DNA of 64,000 nucleotides from Radiobacillus kanasensis (GTDB lineage: Bacteria > Bacillota > Bacilli > Bacillales > Amphibacillaceae): assembly GCF_021049245.1 (NCBI RefSeq), contig NZ_CP088020.1, positions 3,850,001 to 3,914,000 of the forward strand. Direction: 5' to 3'. This document shows, one piece after another, positions 17,363 to 25,870 of the stretch (positions within the stretch are counted from its first letter, which is position 1; the number at the start of each line of letters is the position of its first letter). A program made the position numbers and the translations under genes. The notes beneath the pieces were generated by a model, which was not told the DNA's origin, did no database searches, and saw only the letters and a list, made by a program, of their open reading frames with translations.

Positions 17363-18649
17363 ATGACTCAAAATTGGGACGTTATTATTGTTGGTGGAGG
17401 ATTAGCAGGTTATGTTGCGGCGAATTATTTAGGTAAGAACAATCTATCTGTATTACTATTAGATAAAGGAAAAACAACTGGTGGGAGGGCTAAGACAAAT
17501 AAAATAAATCAGCAATACTTTAATATTGGCCCGCACGCCCTCTATAAAAAAGGAAAAGCCCACTCTATTCTTGAAGAATTAGATATTACACTCCATGGAA
17601 AATCACCTAAGTTAGATGGAATCCTTTTGGAAAACAAAACGGAATTCGCTGCACCTTTTTCTCCTCTAGGACTTTTTTCTACAAATCTTTTGACTTGGAA
17701 AGAACGTATAGAATGGGGCACGGTATTGTGGAAATTGATGAATACAAATCCTGATAAGTTAGCAAACTTAACCTTTCATCAATGGGTTAAGGAAGTGACT
17801 AATTCTAAAAAGATAGAATCCTTACTATATACACTTGGTAGACTTGCAACCTATTGTCATGCTCCTGAAGTAATGAGTGCAAAAGTGACGGTATCGCATT
17901 TAAAAAATGCAATAGGAGGTGTACGTTATATAGACGGCGGTTGGCAAACGATCATTGATCAACTTCATAATCAAGCCATTCTTTCAGGCGTTCAGGTTCA
18001 ACCAAGCACGCTTGTAAAACAAATTGAATCTGGGGAACGAAAGCCATTTAAACTGGTTTTATCCAATGATGAAGAAATCGTTGGAAAGTATGTGATTTAT
18101 ACAGGTGGTCCTCGCGAATGGAATGAGATGTTACTGGATGAAGGTTTACTTGAACATAATGGCTTTTTGGACGAAATATTGCCAATTAGGGGGGCAACCC
18201 TAGACGTTGCTTTAACAAAGCTTCCTAACCCTAAACACCTGTTTGCAATGGGCATCACGGACCCTCTTTATTATTCTGTACACTCCACTTATGCTCAGCT
18301 TTCTGACGATCCGACTAGTACCGTTCTGCATGTACTAAAATATCATCACCCAGACGATCATGTGGATGGATCAAGTGAAAAAATCAAACTTGAACAATTT
18401 TTAAGCGCCATACAGCCTGGGTGGCAGCAATATGTCATAACACAACGCTTTCTCCCAAACATTACCGTGAATCAACGATTACCCCAAGTAGGAGATGAGT
18501 CCAAGCTACAACGTTTTAAAACGCAAATAGCAGGACTATATTTTGCAGGAGACTGGGCTTCCCCCAACTACGTGTTGGCAGAAGGAGCAGTTAGCAGCGG
18601 AAAACAAGCAGCAGAGGATATTATAATAAAGCAAAAGGAGAGAAGATAG
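17363..18649 (+). CDS. FAD-dependent oxidoreductase (amine oxidase/phytoene desaturase-like)
   Basis: 428 residues. The N-terminal dinucleotide-binding fold is VIIVGGGLAGYVAANYLGKNN (GGGLAG at residues 11-16), followed by the GGRAKT motif of the flavin amine oxidase/carotenoid desaturase superfamily near residues 41-46. The C-terminus has LYFAGDWASPNYVLAEGAV, the second FAD contact. The substrate is unknown. Its stop codon overlaps the GTG start of an ECF41 sigma gene, and the operon promoter is of ECF41 type. ECF41 sigma factors are typically linked to oxidoreductases, decarboxylases or epimerases, so this enzyme is the likely regulon target. Confidence 0.88.
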   Translation: MTQNWDVIIVGGGLAGYVAANYLGKNNLSVLLLDKGKTTGGRAKTNKINQQYFNIGPHALYKKGKAHSILEELDITLHGKSPKLDGILLENKTEFAAPFSPLGLFSTNLLTWKERIEWGTVLWKLMNTNPDKLANLTFHQWVKEVTNSKKIESLLYTLGRLATYCHAPEVMSAKVTVSHLKNAIGGVRYIDGGWQTIIDQLHNQAILSGVQVQPSTLVKQIESGERKPFKLVLSNDEEIVGKYVIYTGGPREWNEMLLDEGLLEHNGFLDEILPIRGATLDVALTKLPNPKHLFAMGITDPLYYSVHSTYAQLSDDPTSTVLHVLKYHHPDDHVDGSSEKIKLEQFLSAIQPGWQQYVITQRFLPNITVNQRLPQVGDESKLQRFKTQIAGLYFAGDWASPNYVLAEGAVSSGKQAAEDIIIKQKERR

Positions 18650-19518
18650 TGCAGATTACGAATGAAGAATATCAACAATTTAAACCTTTGTTATTTTCAT
18701 TAGGTTATAGGTTGTTAGGTTCGGTAATGGATGCAGAAGATATCATGCAGGATACCTTTTTGAAAGCGTCCATGTTAGACGAACAGCAAATAGAAAATAA
18801 GAAGGCCTACCTTTGTAAAATGATGACAAATCGTTGCCTTGATGTATTAAAGTCCCCAACTAGACGAGATCAATATATAGGACCATGGAATCCTGAGCCA
18901 CTAATACTAGAAGGATTGCCCACTGATGATCCCACGGAATTAATGATACAAAAAGAAGGATTAAGCATCGCATATTTACGCATGATGGAACATCTAACCC
19001 CCGATGAACGGGCAGTCCTTCTTCTAAGAGAAGTATTTGATTTCCCCTATTCCGAGATTGCTACCATGTTAGAAAAGCAAGCAGAAAACTGCAGAAAGAT
19101 TTTTAGTAGGGCTAAGCAAAAGATTTCATCCGTGGAACATGAGAGCTTAAACTATGAAACGAATAAAACCATCGTTAACCGCTTTATTGAAGCGTTTCAG
19201 AAGCAGCATACGGACGTTTTGATAGAACTTATTTCAGAAAACGTTACACTGTTTTCAGATGGTGGTGGAAAAGTTAATGCCGCTGTACGTCCCATTTCAC
19301 ATTCAGCCAACGTATCTGCATTCTTATTTGGTATTTTAAAAAAAGTGCCGGAAGACTTTTATTTTGAAGTTCAAAATATTAATCATCAACCCGCCATCAT
19401 GATGTATATGAACGGGGCATTACAAAGCATTCTTAGTTTTTATATTTACAAAGACAAAATTAACGAAATATATATAACTATGAATCCTGATAAATTGCCG
19501 CTTGTTAAAGCAACGTGA
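18649..19518 (+). CDS. ECF41-group sigma factor with fused C-terminal regulatory domain
   Basis: 289 residues. Regions 2 and 4 of an ECF sigma factor occupy about residues 8-165 (DAEDIMQDTFLKA; LTPDERAVLLLREVFDFPYSEIATML). A SnoaL-like (NTF2-fold) domain follows, with the group's DGGGKV signature near residue 205. A WNPEPL segment near residue 82 corresponds to the WLPEPL motif of ECF41. There is no separate anti-sigma factor in this group; the fused domain does that job. The GTG start overlaps the preceding TAG. Confidence 0.88.
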   Translation: MQITNEEYQQFKPLLFSLGYRLLGSVMDAEDIMQDTFLKASMLDEQQIENKKAYLCKMMTNRCLDVLKSPTRRDQYIGPWNPEPLILEGLPTDDPTELMIQKEGLSIAYLRMMEHLTPDERAVLLLREVFDFPYSEIATMLEKQAENCRKIFSRAKQKISSVEHESLNYETNKTIVNRFIEAFQKQHTDVLIELISENVTLFSDGGGKVNAAVRPISHSANVSAFLFGILKKVPEDFYFEVQNINHQPAIMMYMNGALQSILSFYIYKDKINEIYITMNPDKLPLVKAT

Positions 19519-19662
19519 TAGAAATATTTTTCATGGATGAGAGCTCCTATCCATCTTTTCACCGCGTTCCGAAATTGGAACCCAATTTGCTGTTAACTTT
19601 GTCACGTTTAAACTCCACGTTAACTGGTAAACTAGTAAAAAACATTAGATAGGAGCTAAACC

Positions 19663-19740
19663 ATGTCTAGGACGGATTTATATAGTATAGGGGATCATTT
19701 ATTGGGGCATTCTCCAACGCTGTTTTTGCCTTTTAAATAA
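19663..19740 (+). CDS. Possible 25-residue peptide
   Basis: A short frame (MSRTDLYSIGDHLLGHSPTL...) with a reasonable GATAGGAGC site 8 bases before its ATG. It ends inside the rlmH-end-like repeat that starts at 19722, so it may only be a chance frame. No homology is recognised. Apart from this and the repeat, the 381-base gap 19519-19899 holds nothing recognisable. Confidence 0.2.
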   Translation: MSRTDLYSIGDHLLGHSPTLFLPFK

Positions 19741-19765
19741 CTACACGGAACCGTATTACAAATAG
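19722..19765 (+). repeat. rlmH-3'-end-like repeat, copy 1 (plus orientation)
   Basis: Contains TTTTTGCCTTTTAAATAACT followed by ACACGGAACCGTATTACAAATAG. About 36 of 43 positions match the minus-strand copy at 48427-48469. It is preceded by a small TTGGGG-CATT-CTCCAA hairpin. The core GAACCGTATTACAAATAG resembles the last codons of rlmH. Confidence 0.55.
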
Positions 19766-19899
19766 TGATAAAACAGAGAGTAGAAGTTGTGATTGGAAAA
19801 GAAATTCTAAATAACTCGTACTCCCTCTTTTTCAAATATCTTTATACATACTTTGTTTAGAAGTATAATATCTTAAAATAAGTTTTAGGGGGGAGCCAA

Positions 19900-20601
19900 A
19901 TGGAAAAATTCAACCAAGTAACGTGTGAGAAAAGATCATATTCCAGAGATTTTAAATCTCATCAACATGAATTTGGTCAATTTCTTTTTCCACTACAAGG
20001 CTCCTTAGATATAAAAACGAAGTGGCAAGAGTTAAATCTTAACTCTGATTACTGTTTTTATCTTCCACCAAAGTTGAATCATAACTACCGATCTAAAGAC
20101 AGGAATGAATTTTTAATATTAGATATTCCAACACAATATTTGCCAGAAGATACTAGCAGCATGTATATAATGTTGGATAAACAATGGGCTTCTATCCGTT
20201 ATTTACTATTAGAAGAGGCGAAGAGTCATGAAAATCCTTCCTCCTTAGTTGATTTGACTAGATATGTGACCAACAAACTACAAATCTCTAAACCTCCTTC
20301 TATTCAATATATTCATAAACACTTTAAGGAGCCCATAAGATTAGAAACTTTAGCGAAAATAGAACATTATCATCCAGTATATTATTCATCATGGTTTAAA
20401 CAAAACACGGGGAAAAACCCTAGCGTGTATATAACCGAACTTCGATTGAGAGAGGCTAAGCATCTGTTAGCTTCAACAGTATGGTCCATGACAAAGATTA
20501 GTGAGGAATTAGGTTTTGGAAATTCTTCATCGTTTACAAGATGGTTTGTGAGATGTGAAGGAATGCCTCCGCAAAAATATAGACTTCTTAATGATGGATA
20601 A
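19900..20601 (+). CDS. AraC family transcriptional regulator
   Basis: 233 residues: an N-terminal cupin-like sensor (HQHEFGQFLFPLQGSLDIKTKW...YCFYLPPKLNHNY, residues about 20-70) and a C-terminal AraC DNA-binding pair of helix-turn-helices from about residue 135 (LETLAKIEHYHPVYYSSWFKQNTGKNPSVY; ISEELGFGNSSSFTRWFVRCEGMPPQKYR). A GGGGGGAG site precedes the ATG. It lies directly upstream of an EamA transporter gene and likely controls it. The pair sits between two rlmH-end-like repeats. Confidence 0.9.
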   Translation: MEKFNQVTCEKRSYSRDFKSHQHEFGQFLFPLQGSLDIKTKWQELNLNSDYCFYLPPKLNHNYRSKDRNEFLILDIPTQYLPEDTSSMYIMLDKQWASIRYLLLEEAKSHENPSSLVDLTRYVTNKLQISKPPSIQYIHKHFKEPIRLETLAKIEHYHPVYYSSWFKQNTGKNPSVYITELRLREAKHLLASTVWSMTKISEELGFGNSSSFTRWFVRCEGMPPQKYRLLNDG

Positions 20602-20642
20602 AAAGGATATTAAACTTGGTAAAGAAACTTTTTGTAGATTTC

Positions 20643-20740
20643 TTTATACTATCAGAAAGTATAAGTTTTAATGATGATAGTATAAGTGCAACTAGGCCTC
20701 TGTCTGCGCCTAAAGGCTTGCCAATCGGCAAGTTTTCTTT
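20643..20740 (+). terminator. Inverted repeat and terminator between araC and eamA genes
   Basis: TTTATACTATC (20643-20653) is matched by GATAGTATAAG (20676-20686), a candidate operator. A CTTGCC-AATC-GGCAAG hairpin (20717-20732) followed by TTTTCTTT then forms an intrinsic terminator. The EamA gene probably needs readthrough or its own promoter. Confidence 0.6.
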
Positions 20741-20789
20741 ACCATAAGTTTAACTATTCTTTTTATCCTTTTTTATGGAGGTGAGCAAA

Positions 20790-21716
20790 ATGAAGGGAAA
20801 ATTGTCTCCTTTTCTAGTATTGCTAGCAGCAATGCTTTGGGGGACCACGGGTACAACTCAAGCACTTGCACCAGATACAGCACATCCAATTGCTATTGGG
20901 GCAACACGCTTAGCGGTAGGAGGTTTATTTTTATTATTGATTGTCCTAGTAAGAGGACAATTGAATTTTAAAGATTGGCCAATCAAGACAACGATACTGG
21001 CTTCCTTAAGTATGGCATTGTATCAACCCTTATTTTTCTCCGCAGTTGCCATAACAGGGGTGGCCATTGGGACTGTGGTAGCAATCGGGAGTGCCCCCAT
21101 TTTATCAGGCCTTTTAGAATGGATGTATTTAAAAACTCGTCCATCAAAAGTTTGGTGGTATTCTACTTTCCTATCCATATTAGGATGTCTCATGTTGTTT
21201 ATAAATAAAGAATCCATATATGTAGACCCCGTTGGAATATTATTGGCTTTAGGGGCTGGATTATCATTTGCAGGTTATACGCTTGTAAGTAGAGATATGG
21301 TTCAAAAATACTCATCTTTATCCGTGATTGCAGTAGTTTTCACACTTAGCGCAATCTGTTTATCGCCATTTTTATTTGTTTTTGATATGTCTTGGATAAC
21401 AAGTTTTCGAGGTGTGGGTGTAAGCCTGCAACTTGGAATTATGGCAACAGGGGTAGCATATTTCCTTTTTGCTAAAGGGCTTGCCCATGTTTCTTCATCA
21501 ACTGCAGTCACACTTGCGTTGGCAGAGCCATTAACAGCGGCGTTATTAGGGGTTTTCCTATTAGGAGAAGTCTTAAATATAACTTCTTGGTTCGGGATTT
21601 TCCTCTTAATACTAGGAATAGGAATTTTAATAGGCTCGACCAAAAAGTCAAATAGCCAAAAAGAACTTAGGAAAAGTCCACTACCAGTTTATGATGAGGA
21701 ACCTTACCATAAATAG
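20790..21716 (+). CDS. EamA/DMT family transporter
   Basis: 308 residues with ten membrane helices in two EamA repeats (first about residues 5-140, second about 150-285). SSSTAVTLALAEPLTAALLGVFLLGE in the second repeat is a family hallmark. Members export amino acids or small metabolites. The ATG at 20790 follows GGAGGTGAG; the upstream ATG at 20775 overlaps that site. The last residues (EEPYHK then stop) coincide with an rlmH-end-like repeat, so the original C-terminus may have been replaced at the repeat junction. Confidence 0.9.
   Translation: MKGKLSPFLVLLAAMLWGTTGTTQALAPDTAHPIAIGATRLAVGGLFLLLIVLVRGQLNFKDWPIKTTILASLSMALYQPLFFSAVAITGVAIGTVVAIGSAPILSGLLEWMYLKTRPSKVWWYSTFLSILGCLMLFINKESIYVDPVGILLALGAGLSFAGYTLVSRDMVQKYSSLSVIAVVFTLSAICLSPFLFVFDMSWITSFRGVGVSLQLGIMATGVAYFLFAKGLAHVSSSTAVTLALAEPLTAALLGVFLLGEVLNITSWFGIFLLILGIGILIGSTKKSNSQKELRKSPLPVYDEEPYHK
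21696..21716 (+). repeat. Weak rlmH-3'-end-like core at the end of the EamA gene
   Basis: GAGGAACCTTACCATAAATAG encodes EEPYHK-stop, close to the GEPYHK-stop that ends RlmH. The surrounding bases do not match the longer repeat, so this could be chance. Confidence 0.3.
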
Positions 21717-21882
21717 ATACGGTTTTTAAACGAGTGGCTGTATGAAAGTGATTTATCAAGTATGTAAGGCTCTTTATTTTGTGGAAGAATGGGGTTATAC
21801 AAGATGTGATTGGGCAAGATTAACTAAGTAGTTTATGTGCGGAGTATGTGTTAAAATTTACCTTTAAATAAGGATGGTGTAT

Positions 21883-23082
21883 ATGCAGACAGAATATATT
21901 TTAAAGGTGAAACCAAAGTATGAAAAATCTTATAAGAGTGGCTTTCCCCTAATTTCTAAAGAAACGATTCAAAATATACAAGAAGGAACAAAAGAGGGAA
22001 CGATTTTTCAGCTTGTTGATAAAAAGGGTCAATTTATTGGAAAAGGTTACTACGGGAAACAAAATAAAGGCTATGGCTGGATTCTTACTCAAAATGTAAA
22101 TGAGAAGATTGATCAATCCTTTTTTGAAAGGAAAATACAAACGGCATTAGACAAAAGAAAAGGTTTTTTTAACAGTAAAGAAACAAATACTTTTCGGGTT
22201 TTTAATGCTGAAGGAGATGGCATTGGAGGCCTAACCATTGATTACTTTAATGGGTATTTTTTAATCAATTGGTATAGTGAAGGTATTTTCACTTTTAAAG
22301 ATTACGTCATGGATTCATTGAGACATTTAGTAGAATATGAAGGCATTTACGAGAAAAAACGCTTTGACGTTGGCGGAAAATACATAGAAGAAGATGGGTT
22401 CGTAGAAGGAACAAGAGGTACATTCCCAATTATAGTAAAGGAAAATGGTGTGAATATAGCCGTATATTTAAATGAAGGAGCTATGGTCGGAGTGTTTCTT
22501 GACCAGCGCGATGTGAGAAAAACCATTCATGATCAGTATGCAAAAGGAAAAACGGTATTAAACACATTTTCCTATACAGGGGTATTTTCTGTGTTCGCAA
22601 GCCTAGGTGGGGCCAGTAAGACAACGAGTGTGGATCTCGCTAATCGAAGTCTATCCAAGACCATGGAGCAGTTTAGTGTGAATGGAATCGATTATGAAGC
22701 CCATGATATTATTGTGGAAGATGTATTTCAATATTTTAAATATGCAGTAAAGAAAAAGAAAACGTTTGACCTTGTCATTCTTGATCCTCCAAGTTTTGCA
22801 AGATCTAAGAAATCCACGTTCAGTGCGGCAAAAGATTATAAAAACCTACTCAAAGAGGCAATCCAAGTTACGGAAAAAGATGGGGTTATTGTGGCTTCAA
22901 CAAATAGTGCCGCCTTTAATATGAAAAAATTTAGAATGTTTATTGACCAGGCATTTAAGGAATCCAACGTGACGTACAGCATAAGAGACGAATTTTCACT
23001 ACCTTCTGATTTTAGGACTTCCAAGCAATATAAAGAAGGGAATTATTTGAAAGTGGTTTTTATTCAGAAGCACTATGATTAG
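21883..23082 (+). CDS. Class I SAM-dependent rRNA methyltransferase, RlmI-like
   Basis: 399 residues. An N-terminal PUA-like part (residues about 1-75) precedes a Rossmann methyltransferase domain with motif I FSYTGVFSVFASLGGASKTTSVD and motif IV VILDPPSFARSKK. This is the organisation of RlmI/RlmK-type 23S rRNA cytosine-C5 methyltransferases and Bacillus YwbD. The ATG at 21883 is placed 9 bases after AAGGA; the upstream ATG at 21874 overlaps it. No catalytic Cys position can be assigned by eye. It stands alone between accessory genes. Confidence 0.87.
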   Translation: MQTEYILKVKPKYEKSYKSGFPLISKETIQNIQEGTKEGTIFQLVDKKGQFIGKGYYGKQNKGYGWILTQNVNEKIDQSFFERKIQTALDKRKGFFNSKETNTFRVFNAEGDGIGGLTIDYFNGYFLINWYSEGIFTFKDYVMDSLRHLVEYEGIYEKKRFDVGGKYIEEDGFVEGTRGTFPIIVKENGVNIAVYLNEGAMVGVFLDQRDVRKTIHDQYAKGKTVLNTFSYTGVFSVFASLGGASKTTSVDLANRSLSKTMEQFSVNGIDYEAHDIIVEDVFQYFKYAVKKKKTFDLVILDPPSFARSKKSTFSAAKDYKNLLKEAIQVTEKDGVIVASTNSAAFNMKKFRMFIDQAFKESNVTYSIRDEFSLPSDFRTSKQYKEGNYLKVVFIQKHYD

Positions 23083-23403
23083 AGATAATAGATGTATATG
23101 TTTAGTCTTGGAACAGGAGAACTATCACCATTGCTGCTTCTGTCTCATTACTTAATCCTCATGCTATTATGATACTATTGGAGATATTGGAACTAGTTCA
23201 TTGCTTATACAGGATATGATAAATGGGTGTTTACCGTAAATAAAACAGGTAGATTTCGGTCCAATAATAGAGTTTTTATTAATACTTAATAGTAAGAAAT
23301 ACCCTAGATAAAGGCTTATTCCATGTTAACAAAGGATATAAGCCTTTTAATCGTTTCTGTTATAATAAATGGTAAAATCAAATAGCGAAGGAAGTAAAAA
23401 ATA

Positions 23404-23640
23404 ATGACTCCATTACCTAATTGTCCAAAATGGCACTCCGAGTGTACATATGATGATGGGACTTTTTTAGTTTGTCCGGAACGTGGGTATGAATGACAGC
23501 CGACACGGAATCGGATATAGAAGGAGATAGCGACGTTATCAAAGATGCAAATGGGAATGTATTGTTTGATGGAGATCACAAATGGATTGCAAAATTACTG
23601 GATTTGGTTGGTCCAATGAAGTTTCAGAATTTATGAGAAA
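23404..23640 (+). pseudogene. Remnant of a PhnA/YjdM-like zinc-ribbon gene
   Basis: The start (MTPLPNCPKWHSECTYDDGT, then FLVCPERGYE and a stop) and a frame-shifted middle containing DVIKDANGNVLFDGD, then GPMKF, match the order of motifs in YjdM/PhnA proteins. One zinc-ribbon Cys is changed to Trp, there is a stop, at least one frameshift and a deletion near the end. The gene is dead. The flanking parts of 23083-23743 hold no gene. Confidence 0.72.
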
Positions 23641-23743
23641 GATCTAAACTCGTATGTTTGTAGTTGGCCATTGATAGTGCTCTACTGTTAAAGTCTATCA
23701 GAAACCACCCATAGAAAAATTCAAACAACTAGGAGTAAAAAAA

Positions 23744-25138
23744 GTGAAAAATTTAGTGTTGATTTTCCTTGCTGTAACAGTAATCATTCTTGTTTTAATC
23801 GTATTTAAAAATAATAATGAACAACAAGATATTTATGTAGCTGTAGATGGAAATGATGAACAAGATGGGTCAAAATTATTGCCATTACGTACATTGAAGA
23901 AAGCTGCATCAATAGCGGAAGCAGGGACAACCGTCCACATACGCGAAGGAATCTACGAGGAAAAGCTTGTTGTTCAACATAGTGGCACAAAGTCAAAAGA
24001 GATTATTTTTAAGCCATATAAAAATGAGCAGGTTATTCTAAGTGGTAAGAATCTTAAAATTGAGGAAGGCGATACTTCCATCATTACAATAGACAATAAA
24101 AACTATGTGACTATTAGTGGCTTGATCATACAGGATTTAAAGACTGATTTAGCCGATGAGACAGTTATAGGGGTTTTTGTGACTGGTTCAAGCAGTCATA
24201 TTACACTGGATAGTAACCATGTGCAGCGAATTGAAACCCATGCAGAAGAGGGGAATGGTCACGGTATTGCAATATATGGAACAGGCTCAATGAAAGATAT
24301 CACGATCACAAACAATATAGTAGAGGACCTTAAGCTTGGAGCAAGCGAAGCACTTGTTCTGAACGGCAATATTGATGGGTTTAAAATCGAACATAATCTA
24401 GTGCGCAGGAATAATAATATCGGTATTGATTTGATTGGATATGAAGGAGTGGCATCCGATAAAAAAGCCGACTTTGTCCGAAATGGTGTCGTCTCCCATA
24501 ATACTGTTCATAATATCTCGACGTACGGCAATCCAGCATATGGAGAAGAGTATAGTGCTGGAGGAATTTATGTTGATGGTGGAAGGGATATAACTATTGA
24601 AAAGAATACGATATATCAAAGTGATATTGGGATTGAAGCTACTTCTGAGCATAAAGGTAAATATGCAGAGAACATTGATATAATAAATAATACAATCTAT
24701 GAAAACTTTTACACAGGTATAGCGATAGGGGGATACGATGAAGAGCGTGGCGGTACAATCCATTCCTTTATCTCACAAAATAAATTATACCGAAATGATA
24801 CAAAGGGGTTAGATGGTGGACAACTTATGATCCAACATGATGTAAGAAATAATACGATTGATCAAAATATTCTCAGCGCAGGTCCCTCTCGTATATTTAT
24901 TGCTAACTATTTTACAACCAATGAAAATAACGAGCTAAGACATAATGTGTTTCATAAGGAAGAGGGAGAAAAAGGTATATGGGTATGGAAAGACGAAGAT
25001 TTCGCTACTTTCTCGAAGTTCAAAATTGCTTCAAATAGTGATACGGAAACGAGTTATATAGATCCAAATTATGTGGATCCTAGCTCGCATGATTTTAGAT
25101 TAAAAGAGGATTCACTTGCAAGAGATATAATTGAGTGA
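23744..25138 (+). CDS. Secreted or membrane-anchored right-handed beta-helix protein
   Basis: 464 residues. Residues 3-22 form a hydrophobic signal anchor. Next comes a DUF1565-like start (DIYVAVDGNDEQDGSKLLPLRTLKKAASIAEAG), then many short NN/DI.I..N.I beta-helix coils to about residue 400. Proteins of this shape include polysaccharide lyases and epimerases; no catalytic residues are certain. The GTG start has an AGGAG site 8 bases upstream. It lies between a dead PhnA-like gene and a terminator. Confidence 0.82.
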   Translation: MKNLVLIFLAVTVIILVLIVFKNNNEQQDIYVAVDGNDEQDGSKLLPLRTLKKAASIAEAGTTVHIREGIYEEKLVVQHSGTKSKEIIFKPYKNEQVILSGKNLKIEEGDTSIITIDNKNYVTISGLIIQDLKTDLADETVIGVFVTGSSSHITLDSNHVQRIETHAEEGNGHGIAIYGTGSMKDITITNNIVEDLKLGASEALVLNGNIDGFKIEHNLVRRNNNIGIDLIGYEGVASDKKADFVRNGVVSHNTVHNISTYGNPAYGEEYSAGGIYVDGGRDITIEKNTIYQSDIGIEATSEHKGKYAENIDIINNTIYENFYTGIAIGGYDEERGGTIHSFISQNKLYRNDTKGLDGGQLMIQHDVRNNTIDQNILSAGPSRIFIANYFTTNENNELRHNVFHKEEGEKGIWVWKDEDFATFSKFKIASNSDTETSYIDPNYVDPSSHDFRLKEDSLARDIIE

Positions 25139-25165
25139 CCGTGTGGGTACTTCCAGTCAAAAACC

Positions 25166-25190
25166 CTGGCTTATTGCCAGTTTTTTTATT
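25166..25190 (+). terminator. Intrinsic terminator of the beta-helix gene
   Basis: CTGGC-TTATT-GCCAG stem-loop (25166-25180) followed by seven T residues. Confidence 0.8.
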
Positions 25191-25233
25191 TAGCTGCTAT
25201 TTGATACTGTCTTATAACAGAAAGTTACTATTC

Positions 25234-25403
25234 TTAGTATCTTCTCTGCATTCTTCTAACATGATCGGAATGGAAAGGAGAACCGTCAACTTCATTAACC
25301 ACACTAAATGGGTTACCATCTAAGTCAAAAGAATCAAAGAATTTCATTCCACTAAAATCATCAATTTATTTACTGGAATAAAGATACTCCCTATTTTAAA
25401 CAT
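25234..25403 (-). pseudogene. Internally deleted VOC family gene
   Basis: A ribosome binding site (GGAGGA) and the first codons MFKIGSIFIPV of a VOC domain are present from 25403. After a deletion and frame change the reading resumes with GMKFFDSFDLDGNPFSVVNE and ends SPFHSDHVRRMQRRY-stop at 25234. Both ends are typical of VOC proteins; the middle is gone. Confidence 0.65.
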
Positions 25404-25575
25404 AAGCCTTTCTTCCTCCTTTGCATCTAGAATCGGGTTTACAAAGTTGTCAGGAGGCTGATAATGATCCACCCAACGTGCAAGATGTGATTTTATTAGT
25501 TTCTGATGGATCCGTTATAAGCCCCGTAAAGGAAAAAGTGAAGTTCCCCCTTAGGAGTTGTCACTATAGACAGTC

Positions 25576-25624
25576 TTTTGTTTCGTTTAAATCTAACCAC
25601 GGTGAACCTTATCACAAATAGTGG
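25576..25624 (+). repeat. rlmH-3'-end-like repeat, copy 2 (plus orientation)
   Basis: CGTTTAAATCTAACCACGG followed by TGAACCTTATCACAAATAGTGG. It encodes GEPYHK-stop, as at the end of RlmH. The following GTAAAGCAGAGA also matches copies 1 and 3. A small TGTC-ACTATA-GACA hairpin precedes it. Confidence 0.5.
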
Positions 25625-25870
25625 TAAAGCAGAGAATGGAAATGGGTTAAGTAAGAATGTATTAATACAAGTTAAATAATAAAATATCCCCTTGAACATT
25701 TGCAAAAGTTTGAAGGGGTTCTTTTATATCAAAAGATAATTTGTAAGGAATGGATGCGGAACAAACGTTCCCTTTTTATTAAGTTATCCATTGTTTAAAT
25801 GGTATAATAGTACATATTAGAAGGTTTAGAAGGTAGGTAAGTGAAATTTCTAATAAAAGGGAGTGATGAA

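Noticed and set aside
25421..25621. A 66-codon plus-strand frame ending in GEPYHK
   Set aside because: It crosses a VOC gene remnant on the other strand and the rlmH-like repeat; no ribosome binding site. The ending comes from the repeat, not from a real rlmH fragment of any length.
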